DNA of 64,000 nucleotides from Paenibacillus catalpae. GTDB taxonomy: Bacteria > Bacillota > Bacilli > Paenibacillales > Paenibacillaceae. The notes under the pieces were generated by a model that was given only the letters and a program-made list of their open reading frames with translations, was not told the origin of the DNA and did no database searches. Both the position numbers and the translations under genes were made by a program. Below are positions 28,168 through 37,863 of the stretch, piece after piece. The stretch spans positions 441,957 to 505,956 of the forward strand of contig NZ_FOMT01000005.1 of NCBI RefSeq assembly GCF_900112695.1, read 5' to 3'. The first letter of the stretch is position 1, and each line of letters begins with the position of its first letter.

Positions 28168-30759
28168 ATGGAAATAGTTACAAAAATCCATACCATCTTT
28201 TTGATGATTGGATCAACCGAGTGCGGCAAGTCTACTTTTGCTAATGAAATTCTGATCCCTGGTCTTCAGTTCCAGGATGCGGAGAGAGGAATCAAATCAA
28301 ATATTCAATATTTGTCTTCTGATGCCATCCGACAGGAAATGCTCGGCTTCGATTATGACAAATACGACCGGATCATGCTGGAAGCCAGCGATCAGACCTT
28401 TCAATTGCTGTTCACCAAGCTGAAGCTGGTGACCTCCTTTCCGGTAAATGCAGAATTTGTAATCTTAGATACAACGGGACTGGCCGATGACTTCCGGGCA
28501 AGGGTGAGGGAGATTGCTCATGAGAACAATTATAACGTTGAAGTGATTTTGTTCGATTATAGAAACCGTTCCGATTACTACGCATCCGAAAGATCCAAGA
28601 AGCTGATTACCGCACATATTAACCGCCTCAAAACGGATGTTCTGCGGTCCTTATCCAAAGAAGGCTATTCCGCAGTTCATAAGATACGGGCCAAAGATTT
28701 TTACTTGGCATCGAAGAAGCGAGTAAATCCGGAATACCGGGTTAAGATTGAGAACCTGGATGAATATGTATCGACTGCGCTGCCGAACAAGTACAAATAT
28801 ATTGTAGTAGGGGATGTCCATGAGTGCCTGGATACCTTCAAATCCCTTCTTCTCAGCCATGGTTATCAGATTGAAGGAAATACACTCCTTCCTGCCGGTC
28901 GTGTAAAAGATACCAAAATTGTTCTAGTTGGAGACTGGATTGATAAAGGGAAGCAGACCAGGGAAACGATACAGTTCTTGTATGAGAATCAGAAGCATTT
29001 CTACTTTGTTCTGGGCAATCACGAGAACTTTGTTTATAAGTATCTCAAAGGGGATTTGCAGAATGTTGACCAGGAGCTGTTGCATACGTATTTTAACTCT
29101 ACACAAGTACTGGCGAGTGATCCTGAATTGCTGGAACAATTTCAACAGCTAGTTGATGTTTCGAAACCATTCTACCGTTCGGTAGGAACAACAGCTGCTT
29201 CCTTCTATATTACCCATGCGCCATGCCGGAATAAATATATCGCTAAGCTGGACACCAATTCGATTAGGCATCAGCGGAATTTCAGGATTGACCGCGACAC
29301 AGACTTGGAGCCGCAACTTGCTTTCCTGGAGGAAGAAGCGGTGAGCAATTACCCGTTCCACATATTCGGGCATGTAGCAGCCAAGAATGCCTTCCGGATC
29401 AAAAATAAAGTCCATATCGATTCTGGATGTGTGCATGGAAACGCTTTGACCTCCGTGAGCCTTTCCTATAAACCTTTCTTTAAATCCCAGGCTACGAGTC
29501 AAGCCTTCCTAACGGATGAGCTCAAACCATTATTTGTTTCGGAACGAAAAGTGGCTATGCAGGACTTAGGTGAAGAGGAGCTTCGCCGTCTGCGTTACGC
29601 GACAAGCAACAAGATCAACTATATTTCCGGAACGATGGCACCGGCAGATAAGGATGACGAGGCAGGTCAGTTAGAGTCACTGAGGAAGGGTTTACACTAT
29701 TATGCAGAACGTGGAGTGAAGGAAGTTGTTTTGCAGCCGAAATATATGGGTTCTCGATGCAATATTTATCTTTATCAGGATATCGAACAATGCTTTGCTA
29801 TTAGTCGTAATGGATACAAAATCAAGAAAGTGGACTTAATCGGAATCTACACCGATTTGCTCAGCAAATTTGGCGGTTATATGAAGGGTAACAATATCGA
29901 AATGCTTCTGCTCGATGGGGAGCTGCTTCCATGGCGGGCAATGGGGGAAGGGCTTATTCAGCGGCAATTTAAACCTATTGAGAAGGCGTTAGAGACCGAG
30001 CTTGCATTTCTGAAGCAGAACGGATTTGAAAAAGCATTTCGTCAATTAACGGATGATTTTCATGTTAGCGGGTTTGAAAAGGATCAATTTCATATGCCAA
30101 AAGCAGCATTAAGCGAAAAATATGGCTCTACTACTTATCAGAACTATAAGCATCTGCATATCATTCACGACTCATATATGCCGCTAGATGCACATCAGTC
30201 TGCTTTCGAAGCTTATAAGCAACAAATAGAGCTTTACGCGGAAGATGGAGAACTTGCTTATAAGCCGTTCGCTTTGTTGAAAATAATCTACAAAACCGGT
30301 CAAGAAGAGATTCCAAACTGGAATACCTCAGACATGTATCGCTTTCTCTCGGACGATGAGTTTCTGTTAATTGATCTGACAGATGATGAGGCTATCCTTC
30401 AAGCGGAGCAATTTTTCACCAGGCTGACGGTTGATCAGAAGATGGAGGGGGTCGTTATTAAGTCGCAAGGAATGGAGGGGGAGGGGAAAGTTGTTCCGTT
30501 TATCAAAGTCCGTAATGCGGAATACTTATCCATCGTGTACGGGTATGATTACCGGTTCCCTCATAAGTACAGCAAGTTGATGAAACAAAAGAATGTCAGT
30601 CAGAAACTTCGCACATCGCTTAAGGAATACCGAATCGGCCAGCGAATGCTTGAAATTCCGAATGTTGAGATTTCACCGGATAATCAAAAATATAAAGCAA
30701 CCGCAGCAAGTCTGCTGTTCGAAGTGGCAAAAGAGAAGGAAATCGATCCGAGGCTATAA
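28168..30759 (+). CDS. pnkp: Polynucleotide kinase-phosphatase-ligase (Pnkp), RNA repair
   Basis: 863 residues, nearly the length of the Clostridium thermocellum enzyme. The kinase domain has Walker A GSTECGKST (15-23) and FVILDTTG (97-104). The calcineurin-type phosphatase domain has GDVHE (215-219), GDWIDKG (255-261), GNHE (283-286), H350 and GHV (401-403). The ligase domain has the adenylated lysine K525 in QPKYMGSRC, LDGELLPW (582-589), EGVVIKS (760-766) and PFIKVRNAEYL (777-787). It heals 5'-OH and 2',3'-cyclic phosphate ends and seals them with Hen1 as partner. All three active sites look intact. A terminator follows at once, so hen1-pnkp is a two-gene unit. Confidence 0.96.
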   Translation: MEIVTKIHTIFLMIGSTECGKSTFANEILIPGLQFQDAERGIKSNIQYLSSDAIRQEMLGFDYDKYDRIMLEASDQTFQLLFTKLKLVTSFPVNAEFVILDTTGLADDFRARVREIAHENNYNVEVILFDYRNRSDYYASERSKKLITAHINRLKTDVLRSLSKEGYSAVHKIRAKDFYLASKKRVNPEYRVKIENLDEYVSTALPNKYKYIVVGDVHECLDTFKSLLLSHGYQIEGNTLLPAGRVKDTKIVLVGDWIDKGKQTRETIQFLYENQKHFYFVLGNHENFVYKYLKGDLQNVDQELLHTYFNSTQVLASDPELLEQFQQLVDVSKPFYRSVGTTAASFYITHAPCRNKYIAKLDTNSIRHQRNFRIDRDTDLEPQLAFLEEEAVSNYPFHIFGHVAAKNAFRIKNKVHIDSGCVHGNALTSVSLSYKPFFKSQATSQAFLTDELKPLFVSERKVAMQDLGEEELRRLRYATSNKINYISGTMAPADKDDEAGQLESLRKGLHYYAERGVKEVVLQPKYMGSRCNIYLYQDIEQCFAISRNGYKIKKVDLIGIYTDLLSKFGGYMKGNNIEMLLLDGELLPWRAMGEGLIQRQFKPIEKALETELAFLKQNGFEKAFRQLTDDFHVSGFEKDQFHMPKAALSEKYGSTTYQNYKHLHIIHDSYMPLDAHQSAFEAYKQQIELYAEDGELAYKPFALLKIIYKTGQEEIPNWNTSDMYRFLSDDEFLLIDLTDDEAILQAEQFFTRLTVDQKMEGVVIKSQGMEGEGKVVPFIKVRNAEYLSIVYGYDYRFPHKYSKLMKQKNVSQKLRTSLKEYRIGQRMLEIPNVEISPDNQKYKATAASLLFEVAKEKEIDPRL

Positions 30760-30773
30760 AAAGAAGCACCTCC

Positions 30774-30807
30774 AAAAACGCGCCTCAGCAGGCGCGTTTT
30801 TCTTTTT
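30774..30807 (+). terminator. Terminator after pnkp
   Basis: AAAACGCGCC (30775-30784) pairs with GGCGCGTTTT (30791-30800), loop TCAGCA, followed by TCTTTTT. Confidence 0.9.
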
Positions 30808-30877
30808 CTGATGTACAGACAAGCTTTCTTTCCCCTTCATATAATTTAGTAGCAAATGATAGAAGGGTGAGCGGAAT

Positions 30878-31519
30878 ATGAGTGATGGATTAACGGGTTA
30901 TACGGGATTGACAGGTATGACAGGTCCTCCAGGGCCGCAAGGTGTTCAAGGTCCGCCGGGGCCTCCAGGACCAACCGGATTAACGGGAAAGACAGGGGCA
31001 ACAGGACCAACTGGACCAACTGGCCAAACCGGCCCAACCGGGTTGACCGGGCCTCCCGGCCCACAAGGGGTTCCCGGCCCCTCGGGGAGTCCTTTTACAA
31101 CCTTTGGAGATGCGGGATTGATCTCGGAGGTTAAGCTTGTGAGCGGCGAGCCGATTGTCGTGACCGAGCTCTATGAATGGGAAAATACAGTTCTGCAAAG
31201 CGGTTCCATTGTGGTTGCTGATGCCGGCTTATATCTCGTATCCTACTCTGTTAACGTTATGATACCACCAGTGTCGAACGTGAGCTTTATTCTGGCTGTA
31301 GATGGCGGGTTTATTGACAAAACAAGAGGAAGACTCGGGAATGGCAAGAACTCGGACTTCTTTACGACGGGATTAAGCAGAACTCATTTGTTGTCATTAC
31401 CCGCCAACTCGGTTATCTCATTAATGGTTGAGAGTATGACCGGCAGTGTCACAGCTTATGAACCTGTTCTAACGGTCATCAAGCTAAGAGAGAATGAATT
31501 GATTTCCAGTATTTTATAA
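30878..31519 (+). CDS. Small collagen-like protein with BclA-type C-terminal domain
   Basis: 213 residues, ribosome site AAGGGTG. Residues 4-68 are about 20 G-X-Y triplets with more proline than the larger protein ([19 protein letters not shown]), close to true collagen. Residues 70-213 ([20 protein letters not shown]...[25 protein letters not shown]) form a beta-rich C1q/TNF-like jelly roll as in exosporium glycoproteins. No signal peptide. It probably coats spores or acts as a surface adhesin. It lies just after pnkp, so the two collagen-like genes enclose the RNA repair pair; each unit has its own terminator. Confidence 0.87.
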   Translation: MSDGLTGYTGLTGMTGPPGPQGVQGPPGPPGPTGLTGKTGATGPTGPTGQTGPTGLTGPPGPQGVPGPSGSPFTTFGDAGLISEVKLVSGEPIVVTELYEWENTVLQSGSIVVADAGLYLVSYSVNVMIPPVSNVSFILAVDGGFIDKTRGRLGNGKNSDFFTTGLSRTHLLSLPANSVISLMVESMTGSVTAYEPVLTVIKLRENELISSIL

Positions 31520-31594
31520 TTAGCCCGCCTGTGATATTCTCTCTTTATCACCTTTGAAAATTGTTCATGAAAGCCATGATTAAGGAGTGTTTGG

Positions 31595-32272
31595 ATGAAT
31601 AGTATAGCTGCTGTGATCTTCGATCTTGATTTGACTTTATTGGATAAACACCAATCCTTAATCCGGTTTGCCGATCATCAATATGATGCGTTTTCGTTAG
31701 AAGCTTTCCATATAGACAGAGGGGATTTTATTCAAAAGTTTACGGAAATGAATCATGTCGTTCGGCCAAAAGACGAGGTGTATAGGGAGCTAATCGAGAT
31801 TTTTAACATTGACAGCTCTCTGCTGGCCGCTATGCTGGACGATCTGAACCAGAGCTTTTCCGACTATGCGATCGGTTATCCGGGACTTGTTGCCATGCTT
31901 AGTGAGCTGAAGAACGCCTCGATTAAACTTGGCATGATTACGAACGGAAGAGCGTTTTATCAGCGGAACAAAATCCGTTCTCTAGGTATAGAAGGTTATT
32001 TTGACGATATTGTCATCTCGGAGGCGGTAGGCTTAAGAAAGCCTGACCATGCTATTTTTCAATTATCCTTGTCTCATTTGAACGTATCCGCTGACGATGC
32101 TGTATTTGTCGGGGACAATATGAAGAATGATATTATTCCAGCCAAGGAGCTTGGAATGAGAACGATATGGAAGCAGAAGGAAGCTCAAAGCGAGCATGCA
32201 GATAGGGTCTGTGATGATTTGCTTGAGATCCCCATGTTAATCCACAACTTGATTCAAACAAAAACCGGGTAA
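31595..32272 (+). CDS. HAD superfamily phosphatase
   Basis: 225 residues with AAGGAG before the ATG at 31595. Motif I is VIFDLDLTLLD with the two catalytic aspartates, the cap is helical (subclass I), motif II is LGMITNG, motif III includes the lysine in GLRKPDHAIF, and motif IV is FVGDNMKNDIIPAKELGM. Such enzymes hydrolyse small phosphomonoesters such as phosphoglycolate, nucleotides or sugar phosphates. The specific substrate is not evident, and nothing nearby forms a pathway with it. A terminator overlaps its stop. Confidence 0.9.
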   Translation: MNSIAAVIFDLDLTLLDKHQSLIRFADHQYDAFSLEAFHIDRGDFIQKFTEMNHVVRPKDEVYRELIEIFNIDSSLLAAMLDDLNQSFSDYAIGYPGLVAMLSELKNASIKLGMITNGRAFYQRNKIRSLGIEGYFDDIVISEAVGLRKPDHAIFQLSLSHLNVSADDAVFVGDNMKNDIIPAKELGMRTIWKQKEAQSEHADRVCDDLLEIPMLIHNLIQTKTG

Positions 32273-32294
32273 CACATTTGTGCTCCCGGTTTTC
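32261..32294. terminator. Bidirectional terminator after the HAD gene
   Basis: AAACCGGG (32262-32269) pairs with CCCGGTTT (32285-32292); A-run before and T-run after, serving both convergent genes. Confidence 0.8.
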
Positions 32295-32295
32295 A

Positions 32296-32907
32296 TTATT
32301 TGGTTTTAGTTGCGGCTAGATACTTATCCAGCTCTTCGCGGTTCGTATTGTCTCCGGATGGGACGGTATTGGTTACCCCCCAGTAATCACGCTGGACTGT
32401 ATCTTTATTAGGGAATGCATATAAGTCAAGATCATGCAAAATACGGTGCATGAAGCGCAATGCTTCGGGATCATGCTTCTTCCGGGCGATATTAGCGAGC
32501 TCGGTTAAGGTATTCATATCAATTTGCAAGCCTTGGACACCTGTCAGCGCTTTGCCAAAAGCCTCGTAATTTTTCGCATCGAAGACCTCTGTCGCCAAAA
32601 ACTCATCCCAGGCTTTATCATTCTCAGGCTTGAAATTATCCAGTCCTCCACCTGTTACTTTAAGATCAAAGGCCGCATGATATTCCTTAATCTTGGCAAT
32701 GGCTTTGCCTTCTGTTGAATCCGCAGCGAAGTCAACCTTCGGCACATGCAGCGGCTGCGCCTTTACGGTTGACTCTGATGTATCGGTCGTTTCGGTCTTA
32801 TCTCCGCTATCCATGGCTTTAAGAACGATATTAGCGCCAATGGCTCCAGCACCGCAGATCAGTACAAAAGCGATGGCGGCGCCAATCAGATTTTCTTTAA
32901 CTCGCAA
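32296..32907 (-). CDS. Membrane-anchored protein of unknown function
   Basis: 203 residues from a TTG at 32907 with AAGGGGGA eight bases upstream, overlapping the stop of the gene before it. One N-terminal membrane helix (LIGAAIAFVLICGAGAIGANIVL), a Thr/Ser-rich linker (DKTETTDTSESTVKAQ), then a helical external domain (IAKIKEYHAAFDLKV..., EALRFMHRILHDLDLYAF) and a conserved-looking end (VQRDYWGVTNTV). I do not recognise a family. It is second in a two-gene unit with the membrane protein at 32922-33719; the two products may work together. Confidence 0.8.
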   Translation of the reverse strand: MRVKENLIGAAIAFVLICGAGAIGANIVLKAMDSGDKTETTDTSESTVKAQPLHVPKVDFAADSTEGKAIAKIKEYHAAFDLKVTGGGLDNFKPENDKAWDEFLATEVFDAKNYEAFGKALTGVQGLQIDMNTLTELANIARKKHDPEALRFMHRILHDLDLYAFPNKDTVQRDYWGVTNTVPSGDNTNREELDKYLAATKTK

Positions 32908-32921
32908 TGAATAAATCCCCC

Positions 32922-33719
32922 TTAGCTGTCTGTATCAATTGTAACGTTTAGTTTACCCGAATACCCGAAAGTGTTCAAACCTGCCGCTGGTCGTATCAGC
33001 ATATCGTCTCCAAAATAGGCCAAAAGGGCGATAAAGAAAGAAATGATCATAGACGCAATACCGCCAAGCTTGCAAGTAAAATAGTAAAAATCGCTCGGCT
33101 CAGCATCTACAACAAATAATTGGCGAAGGGACATACGGAACATAAAATTCTGAAACCGCTCGTATCGGTAGGTGCACCAACCGTAGATAAATACACCAGC
33201 TGCAATCAGCAATATAAATGGATAACCTCTTGTGAAATGGTAATTGGAGTAAGCCGCCTGTACCAGCGTAACTGGAAGATAAAGCTCCTCATTGCCGCCC
33301 AGAATTCGTTCTCCATTCGAGTAAGCGGTAATGGTTGCGTATACAGGCTCACCTTGGTCATCGTAAAGAAGAAAGTCACGTGCAGTATTCTGAACGGTAT
33401 ATACTTTGCCGGTGGGGTAGGTTAACCTGTATTCCTTGATTCCGCCCTTATCTTGTCGTGTAATGACGTAATCGGTTGCCTGGATCGTTACAATCCGGTC
33501 CATACCGTTCTGCTGCACTTGGATAGGCGGGCCGCTCGAGCTGTGATAGGTAATGATATTCCCTTGTTTGCAATCGAAGGAATAGGTCATATTGTTCACT
33601 TCGAATATATGCTTCGTAAAGTATGGCCAGGATAAGACGGTCACAAGGACTAGCAAGGCTAGCACTTTGTATGCGAATCGGCGTGTGGATGGCTGCAGGC
33701 TTTTGAACCATGTTAGCAT
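32922..33719 (-). CDS. Membrane protein of unknown function with extracellular beta-rich domain
   Basis: 265 residues. There is one N-terminal helix (VLALLVLVTVLSWPYFT), a 120-residue beta-rich domain probably outside the cell (MTYSFDCKQGNIITYHSSSGPPIQVQQNGMDRIV..., KVYTVQNTARDFLLYDDQGEP), a second helix (YPFILLIAAGVFIYGWC) with a basic cytoplasmic loop, and a third (MIISFFIALLAYFGDDM). No family recognised. It heads a two-gene unit; the next gene overlaps its stop with its ribosome site. Upstream lies the GH2 terminator, so its promoter is in 33720-33800. Confidence 0.8.
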   Translation of the reverse strand: MLTWFKSLQPSTRRFAYKVLALLVLVTVLSWPYFTKHIFEVNNMTYSFDCKQGNIITYHSSSGPPIQVQQNGMDRIVTIQATDYVITRQDKGGIKEYRLTYPTGKVYTVQNTARDFLLYDDQGEPVYATITAYSNGERILGGNEELYLPVTLVQAAYSNYHFTRGYPFILLIAAGVFIYGWCTYRYERFQNFMFRMSLRQLFVVDAEPSDFYYFTCKLGGIASMIISFFIALLAYFGDDMLIRPAAGLNTFGYSGKLNVTIDTDS

Positions 33720-33803
33720 AATGTTACTCTTCCCATCTTCCTGGTTTATACAGTTGTACGTGTTTTTTCCGGGTTGGTTGCGGTGGGCGTAGGAGAAAAG
33801 AAA

Positions 33804-33832
33804 GGACCGCAGCTATCCGCTGAGGTCCATCG
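33804..33832 (-). terminator. Terminator for the GH2 gene
   Basis: GGACC-CAG stem (33804-33812) with CTG-AGGTCC (33820-33827); on the minus strand it is followed by TTTCTTTTCT. Confidence 0.7.
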
Positions 33833-33845
33833 TTATGTTGCAGTA

Positions 33846-36800
33846 TTATTCCGAGATAAATTGGAATGATCTGAAGTTGAATTGACTGCCCGGCAGGAAG
33901 ATGAAGGTGACAGTCTGATAGCCTGTAATACGCTCCAATGTGTATTCCCGTTCGCAATAGCCTTCCGAATAAGCAAATTCAATAAGCTGCTTGGTCTCGC
34001 CTTCAGGACCGCTGAACAGGATATGAATCGTATTGTTGTCGATTGGCGATTGACCGCATAGGACAAGCTTGCGGGTACCGGTATCTCCAAAGTCCATTTC
34101 CTGGAACACTAATGAAACGTTGTTGCCGATGTTTTCAATTGCACCACTTGCAAGCGAATAGGTATCTCCGTATATCTGATTATGCTCCAGCGCTTCCAGG
34201 CGTTCGAATGCCTTGACGGCTTTCTTGAACTGGATGCCCTTTAGATGAATCTTCCTCTTCAGGACAAAGGTTAAGGAGGTAATTCCCATGAGCCGCCTAG
34301 GCAGACGATAGGTCTCATCCTGGTACACATTCCATCTTGTAGGCTTGTGATAGGAGAGCTGCGTAAGCAGAGAAGCTGATGGCGCGCCTGGAACGCCTTC
34401 CCAGAGTTCTATCGTGAATTGCTCGCTGTCGAGTGAAAAAATCGGTAACGTTATCTCGTCTGATCCATAGGTGCCAAAGTCGATATTGTCAAAGCAAATC
34501 CAGCTCTCGCCGTCTCTGCTTGTCGCTACTCCACGTTCGTTGCCGTTCGTCAGGTTGCGGCTTGACTCGCTATGGTAGCCTGCGGATACAAATTCGTACG
34601 GGTTAATAAAGGCCTGTCCAATGCCGTCAATCCGGAACTCCATTAAGGCATACAGCTGGATTTTGTCCGAGCCGTTACGGGTTGCGCAGCGGAGATAGAA
34701 ATCGCCATCACTTAAAGCGGTAACTTCAGCTTGGTTGCCGTCTGCCTTAAGGCTCGCAATATTCGCATCTACACCGGCAACGTTTGTTACCCGCCATTCG
34801 ACATCACGGTAAGTCGCATGGCTTGGATGAATGACAACATGGACGGGCAAGGAACGGTTCTCTGCCGAAAGGGCATTGCCTTGCGGACAAATAATTTCCA
34901 GCTTGCGAACAGGAATTTCATCCGTCTCTAGATTGGCAGCTTCTGCTGCTTGTTCTGCTGTATAGGCATAAAGGGTATATTCATCGCCTGGCGCGGCTGG
35001 TTCAGGAGCAACGGAGGCAAGGGTTACTTCACTTGCCATTAATCCTTTTGATGCTGCACGTACGGTAATCGTTCCGCTCTCCAGCGTTGGGGCAATGACA
35101 GCCAGCAGCTTACCGCTGAACAGCCGGCGGTTCGTGCCTTTGTATGAATCATAATCGGTGCTGTCCCCATTATCGAGTCCAACGAGACGGCCAGGACCTT
35201 CCACGCAGATATGGATGCGGTTATTCGCATTCGCTACCGGCCGTCCATCTTGGTCGAGAGCAGAGATCTCAACGAAGACCAGATCCGACCCGTCAGCCGA
35301 CATCGTTGTTTTATCCGGGGTAAGAAGAACGGAAGCCGCGTCTCCGAAGGAGGTTTGAATATCCGTTGCAATCATGTTGCCCGATTCATCATAAGCAACA
35401 GCCCGCAGGACACCCTTCTTATAAGGAATTTGCCATTCTCCAAGCAGCTTCTCGCCATGGGCGTGATCGATTTCATAAGATCCCATCGACTCGTCATTGA
35501 AGAACAACTCGATCTTTGGCGCATTCGAACAGACGCGTATATCAATAAGCTGACCTTCAGAGAAATCCCAATAAGGGAAAATATGAACCATCGGCTTCAC
35601 CCTATAGTCGGTCCATTCCGCTTGATAAATGTAGAAGGCATCCTTCTTAAAGCCCGCCGTATCAATCTGTCCGAAGTAAGAGTTCTTCGTATGATAAGGT
35701 GTAGGCTCGCCAATGTAGTCAAAGCCGGTCCACAGAAATTGTCCAAGCGAGAAGGCGGCATCGCGGTCGGCAATAATGCATGCTTCCGTGCTTCTAGCCC
35801 CCCAGCTGGTTGAGCTGTTGCCCAGCGATGAGCATTGCTCATCATCATCTGCCAGAACGGATTGGGCGAGTGGGAAATGATAGATGCCGCGGCTTTGTAC
35901 CGTCGAGCAGGTCTCGCTGCCATAAATAAACCAATCCGGATGCTCCTCATGATGTTGCTTGTAGTATTTGTCTCCATAGTTATAGCCGGCGAACTTGACC
36001 AGGTCGGCGCATTTCTGGGCATTCTCCCATGGCATATAGTTTGAGCCGATCGTGACGACCGCATTCTCTTTTGGATCATGGAACTGAACCTTATCCCGGA
36101 GCTGGGCCGTCAGAACTTGTCCGCGTTCATCCGCATGGGTATCGTAAATCTCGTTGCCGATGCTCCACATTAGCATGCTTGGATGATTACGGTCTCTGCG
36201 AACCCAGCTTGCGATGTCTTTTTCCCACCAATCCGCATAAAATCTGGCAAAGTCATAGGTTGTTTTCGACCGTTCCCACATGTCGTACGCTTCGGAGACG
36301 ATAAGCACACCCATCTCATTGGCCAGCTCCATCAGTTCAACTGCGGGCATATTGTGAGCTGTACGAATCGCATTGACGCCCATCTCCTGGAGGAGGGCAA
36401 TTTGTCTTCTAAGAGCGGTTTTATTAACGGCTGCACCAAGGGAGCCGAGGTCATGATGCTGGCAAACTCCTTGAAGCTTCAAGTGGCGGCCATTCAGGAA
36501 AAAGCCTTTTTCCGTGTCAAATTCATAGGTGCGGAATCCAAAGGTTTGCTGCTCGGCATCAATCACCGCGCCATCAGCAATAAGCTCGGTCTGGAGCGTG
36601 TAGCAGCTAGGCTGTTCAATATCCCAGAGCTCTGGGTGATGAACGGCAAGCAACTTGTTCGCGGTTACGGTCATATCCGATTCAGTTGGTATAACAACCT
36701 CCGCTTGCCCGATGATAGTTGCAGCTGCATCCCTAATCGTATGGCGAAGCTTATATTCAGAGGAAGAGTTTGCGAGTTTCGCGAATACGATTTCCGTATC

Positions 36801-37313
36801 AATATCAACGGACCAGATATCTCCTTCATTCTTTTTAGCGGAAATATAAATGCCGTCGGATGCCAGATAGGTATCAGGGGAAGCGACGAGCCATACGGAT
36901 CGATAAATCCCTGCACCTGAATACCAGCGTGAGTTCGGCGATTCATGAATGACCTGGACAAGAATCTCGTTATCGCCTGCCGCAAGATAAGGTGTCATAT
37001 CGATCTCAAAGGTAGAGTAACCGTTCTTCCAAGTGCCGGCTTCATGTCCATTCACGTAAATCGTTGCATTCATGTAAACGCCTTCAAACCTCAGCGCATA
37101 TCGCTTACGAGAGAGGGTCTGTTCGAGGTTAATCGTTTTGCGGTACCAGCCAACGCTGTTCTCATAAAGATTATTCGAATCATAAATTAACCAGTCATGC
37201 GGGAGTGTAATAGGAGACCAATCGATTCCGCCTTGTTTAATGGTGTTTAGCTCCGTACCAAGCGGATGTTTGGAGAAATACCAGTCGTTATTCAGCTTTT
37301 GTTTCTGGCTCAT
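33846..37313 (-). CDS. Glycoside hydrolase family 2 protein, very long form
   Basis: 1155 residues, no signal peptide. Order: sugar-binding domain (WYRKTINLEQ..., EGVYMNATIYVNGHEAGTWKNGYSTFEIDMTPYL, RWYSGAGIYRSVWLV), Ig-like domain, TIM barrel with acid/base E388 in MLMWSIGNEIY and nucleophile E467 in FIYGSETCS, then GFDYIGEPTPYHTKNSYFGQIDTAGFKKD and Ig-like DUF4982-type modules. The last 350 residues are beta-sandwich modules probably for carbohydrate binding. GH2 covers beta-galactosidase, beta-mannosidase and related exo-enzymes; a cytosolic beta-galactosidase-like role on imported oligosaccharides is likely. AAGGAG lies seven bases before the ATG. Confidence 0.93.
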   Translation of the reverse strand: MSQKQKLNNDWYFSKHPLGTELNTIKQGGIDWSPITLPHDWLIYDSNNLYENSVGWYRKTINLEQTLSRKRYALRFEGVYMNATIYVNGHEAGTWKNGYSTFEIDMTPYLAAGDNEILVQVIHESPNSRWYSGAGIYRSVWLVASPDTYLASDGIYISAKKNEGDIWSVDIDTEIVFAKLANSSSEYKLRHTIRDAAATIIGQAEVVIPTESDMTVTANKLLAVHHPELWDIEQPSCYTLQTELIADGAVIDAEQQTFGFRTYEFDTEKGFFLNGRHLKLQGVCQHHDLGSLGAAVNKTALRRQIALLQEMGVNAIRTAHNMPAVELMELANEMGVLIVSEAYDMWERSKTTYDFARFYADWWEKDIASWVRRDRNHPSMLMWSIGNEIYDTHADERGQVLTAQLRDKVQFHDPKENAVVTIGSNYMPWENAQKCADLVKFAGYNYGDKYYKQHHEEHPDWFIYGSETCSTVQSRGIYHFPLAQSVLADDDEQCSSLGNSSTSWGARSTEACIIADRDAAFSLGQFLWTGFDYIGEPTPYHTKNSYFGQIDTAGFKKDAFYIYQAEWTDYRVKPMVHIFPYWDFSEGQLIDIRVCSNAPKIELFFNDESMGSYEIDHAHGEKLLGEWQIPYKKGVLRAVAYDESGNMIATDIQTSFGDAASVLLTPDKTTMSADGSDLVFVEISALDQDGRPVANANNRIHICVEGPGRLVGLDNGDSTDYDSYKGTNRRLFSGKLLAVIAPTLESGTITVRAASKGLMASEVTLASVAPEPAAPGDEYTLYAYTAEQAAEAANLETDEIPVRKLEIICPQGNALSAENRSLPVHVVIHPSHATYRDVEWRVTNVAGVDANIASLKADGNQAEVTALSDGDFYLRCATRNGSDKIQLYALMEFRIDGIGQAFINPYEFVSAGYHSESSRNLTNGNERGVATSRDGESWICFDNIDFGTYGSDEITLPIFSLDSEQFTIELWEGVPGAPSASLLTQLSYHKPTRWNVYQDETYRLPRRLMGITSLTFVLKRKIHLKGIQFKKAVKAFERLEALEHNQIYGDTYSLASGAIENIGNNVSLVFQEMDFGDTGTRKLVLCGQSPIDNNTIHILFSGPEGETKQLIEFAYSEGYCEREYTLERITGYQTVTFIFLPGSQFNFRSFQFISE

Positions 37314-37539
37314 GGGAGAACTCCTTTCGTTCTTATGATTCTATTTCGATAGTGTCATTTGGTGTTCGAGAGTGCAATGTAATTATAAAAGAAGTAACAT
37401 TATTCGAGTATATCATTTAATTTTCAAAGCAAAGACCGTTTAAATTATAGAATTGTATCTTGAGATTAGATCCTTTAAAATTAGAAATAAGCCCCATTTT
37501 TGTATAACTAACGGTATGGATCCGGTGATAGAAGGGGAG

Positions 37540-37740
37540 ATGAGGCATATTTCATCCATTCGATTACTATTATTGCATGCAAAGATTGCCCAGCAGGATG
37601 TGGCTGTATTAACGAATAAGGGAAAATGGTGGAGCGGGAAAATCGAGAAGGTTGAGGATCAATTCGTGCAGCTGCGATATGATCATAACATGCTGGTCCA
37701 TGTCCCTATCTCCACGATTGAGGAAGTAAGACAATCCTGA
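37540..37740 (+). CDS. Small hypothetical protein, possible Sm-like barrel
   Basis: 66 residues if started at ATG 37540; in-frame starts at 37516 and 37453 would give 74 or 95. GAAGGGG just upstream supports 37540, though its spacing is short. The sequence RLLLLHAKIAQQDVAVLTNKGKWWSGKIEKVEDQFVQLRYDHNMLVHVPISTIEEVRQS has five alternating strands like the DUF2642/YuzF group or an Sm-type barrel. Function unknown. It sits divergently from the GH2 gene, with 37314-37452 as the shared control region. Confidence 0.55.
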   Translation: MRHISSIRLLLLHAKIAQQDVAVLTNKGKWWSGKIEKVEDQFVQLRYDHNMLVHVPISTIEEVRQS

Positions 37741-37863
37741 GCAGGAATGAGGCAGGCCATAGAGGCTTGTCTCTTTTACATAAGGCCGTCATTATGGTGC
37801 ATGAAATGTCGGATAGGCCGGTTCAGCTTTTGTTAATCTATGTGTGAGGAAAGGAGGGAAGCC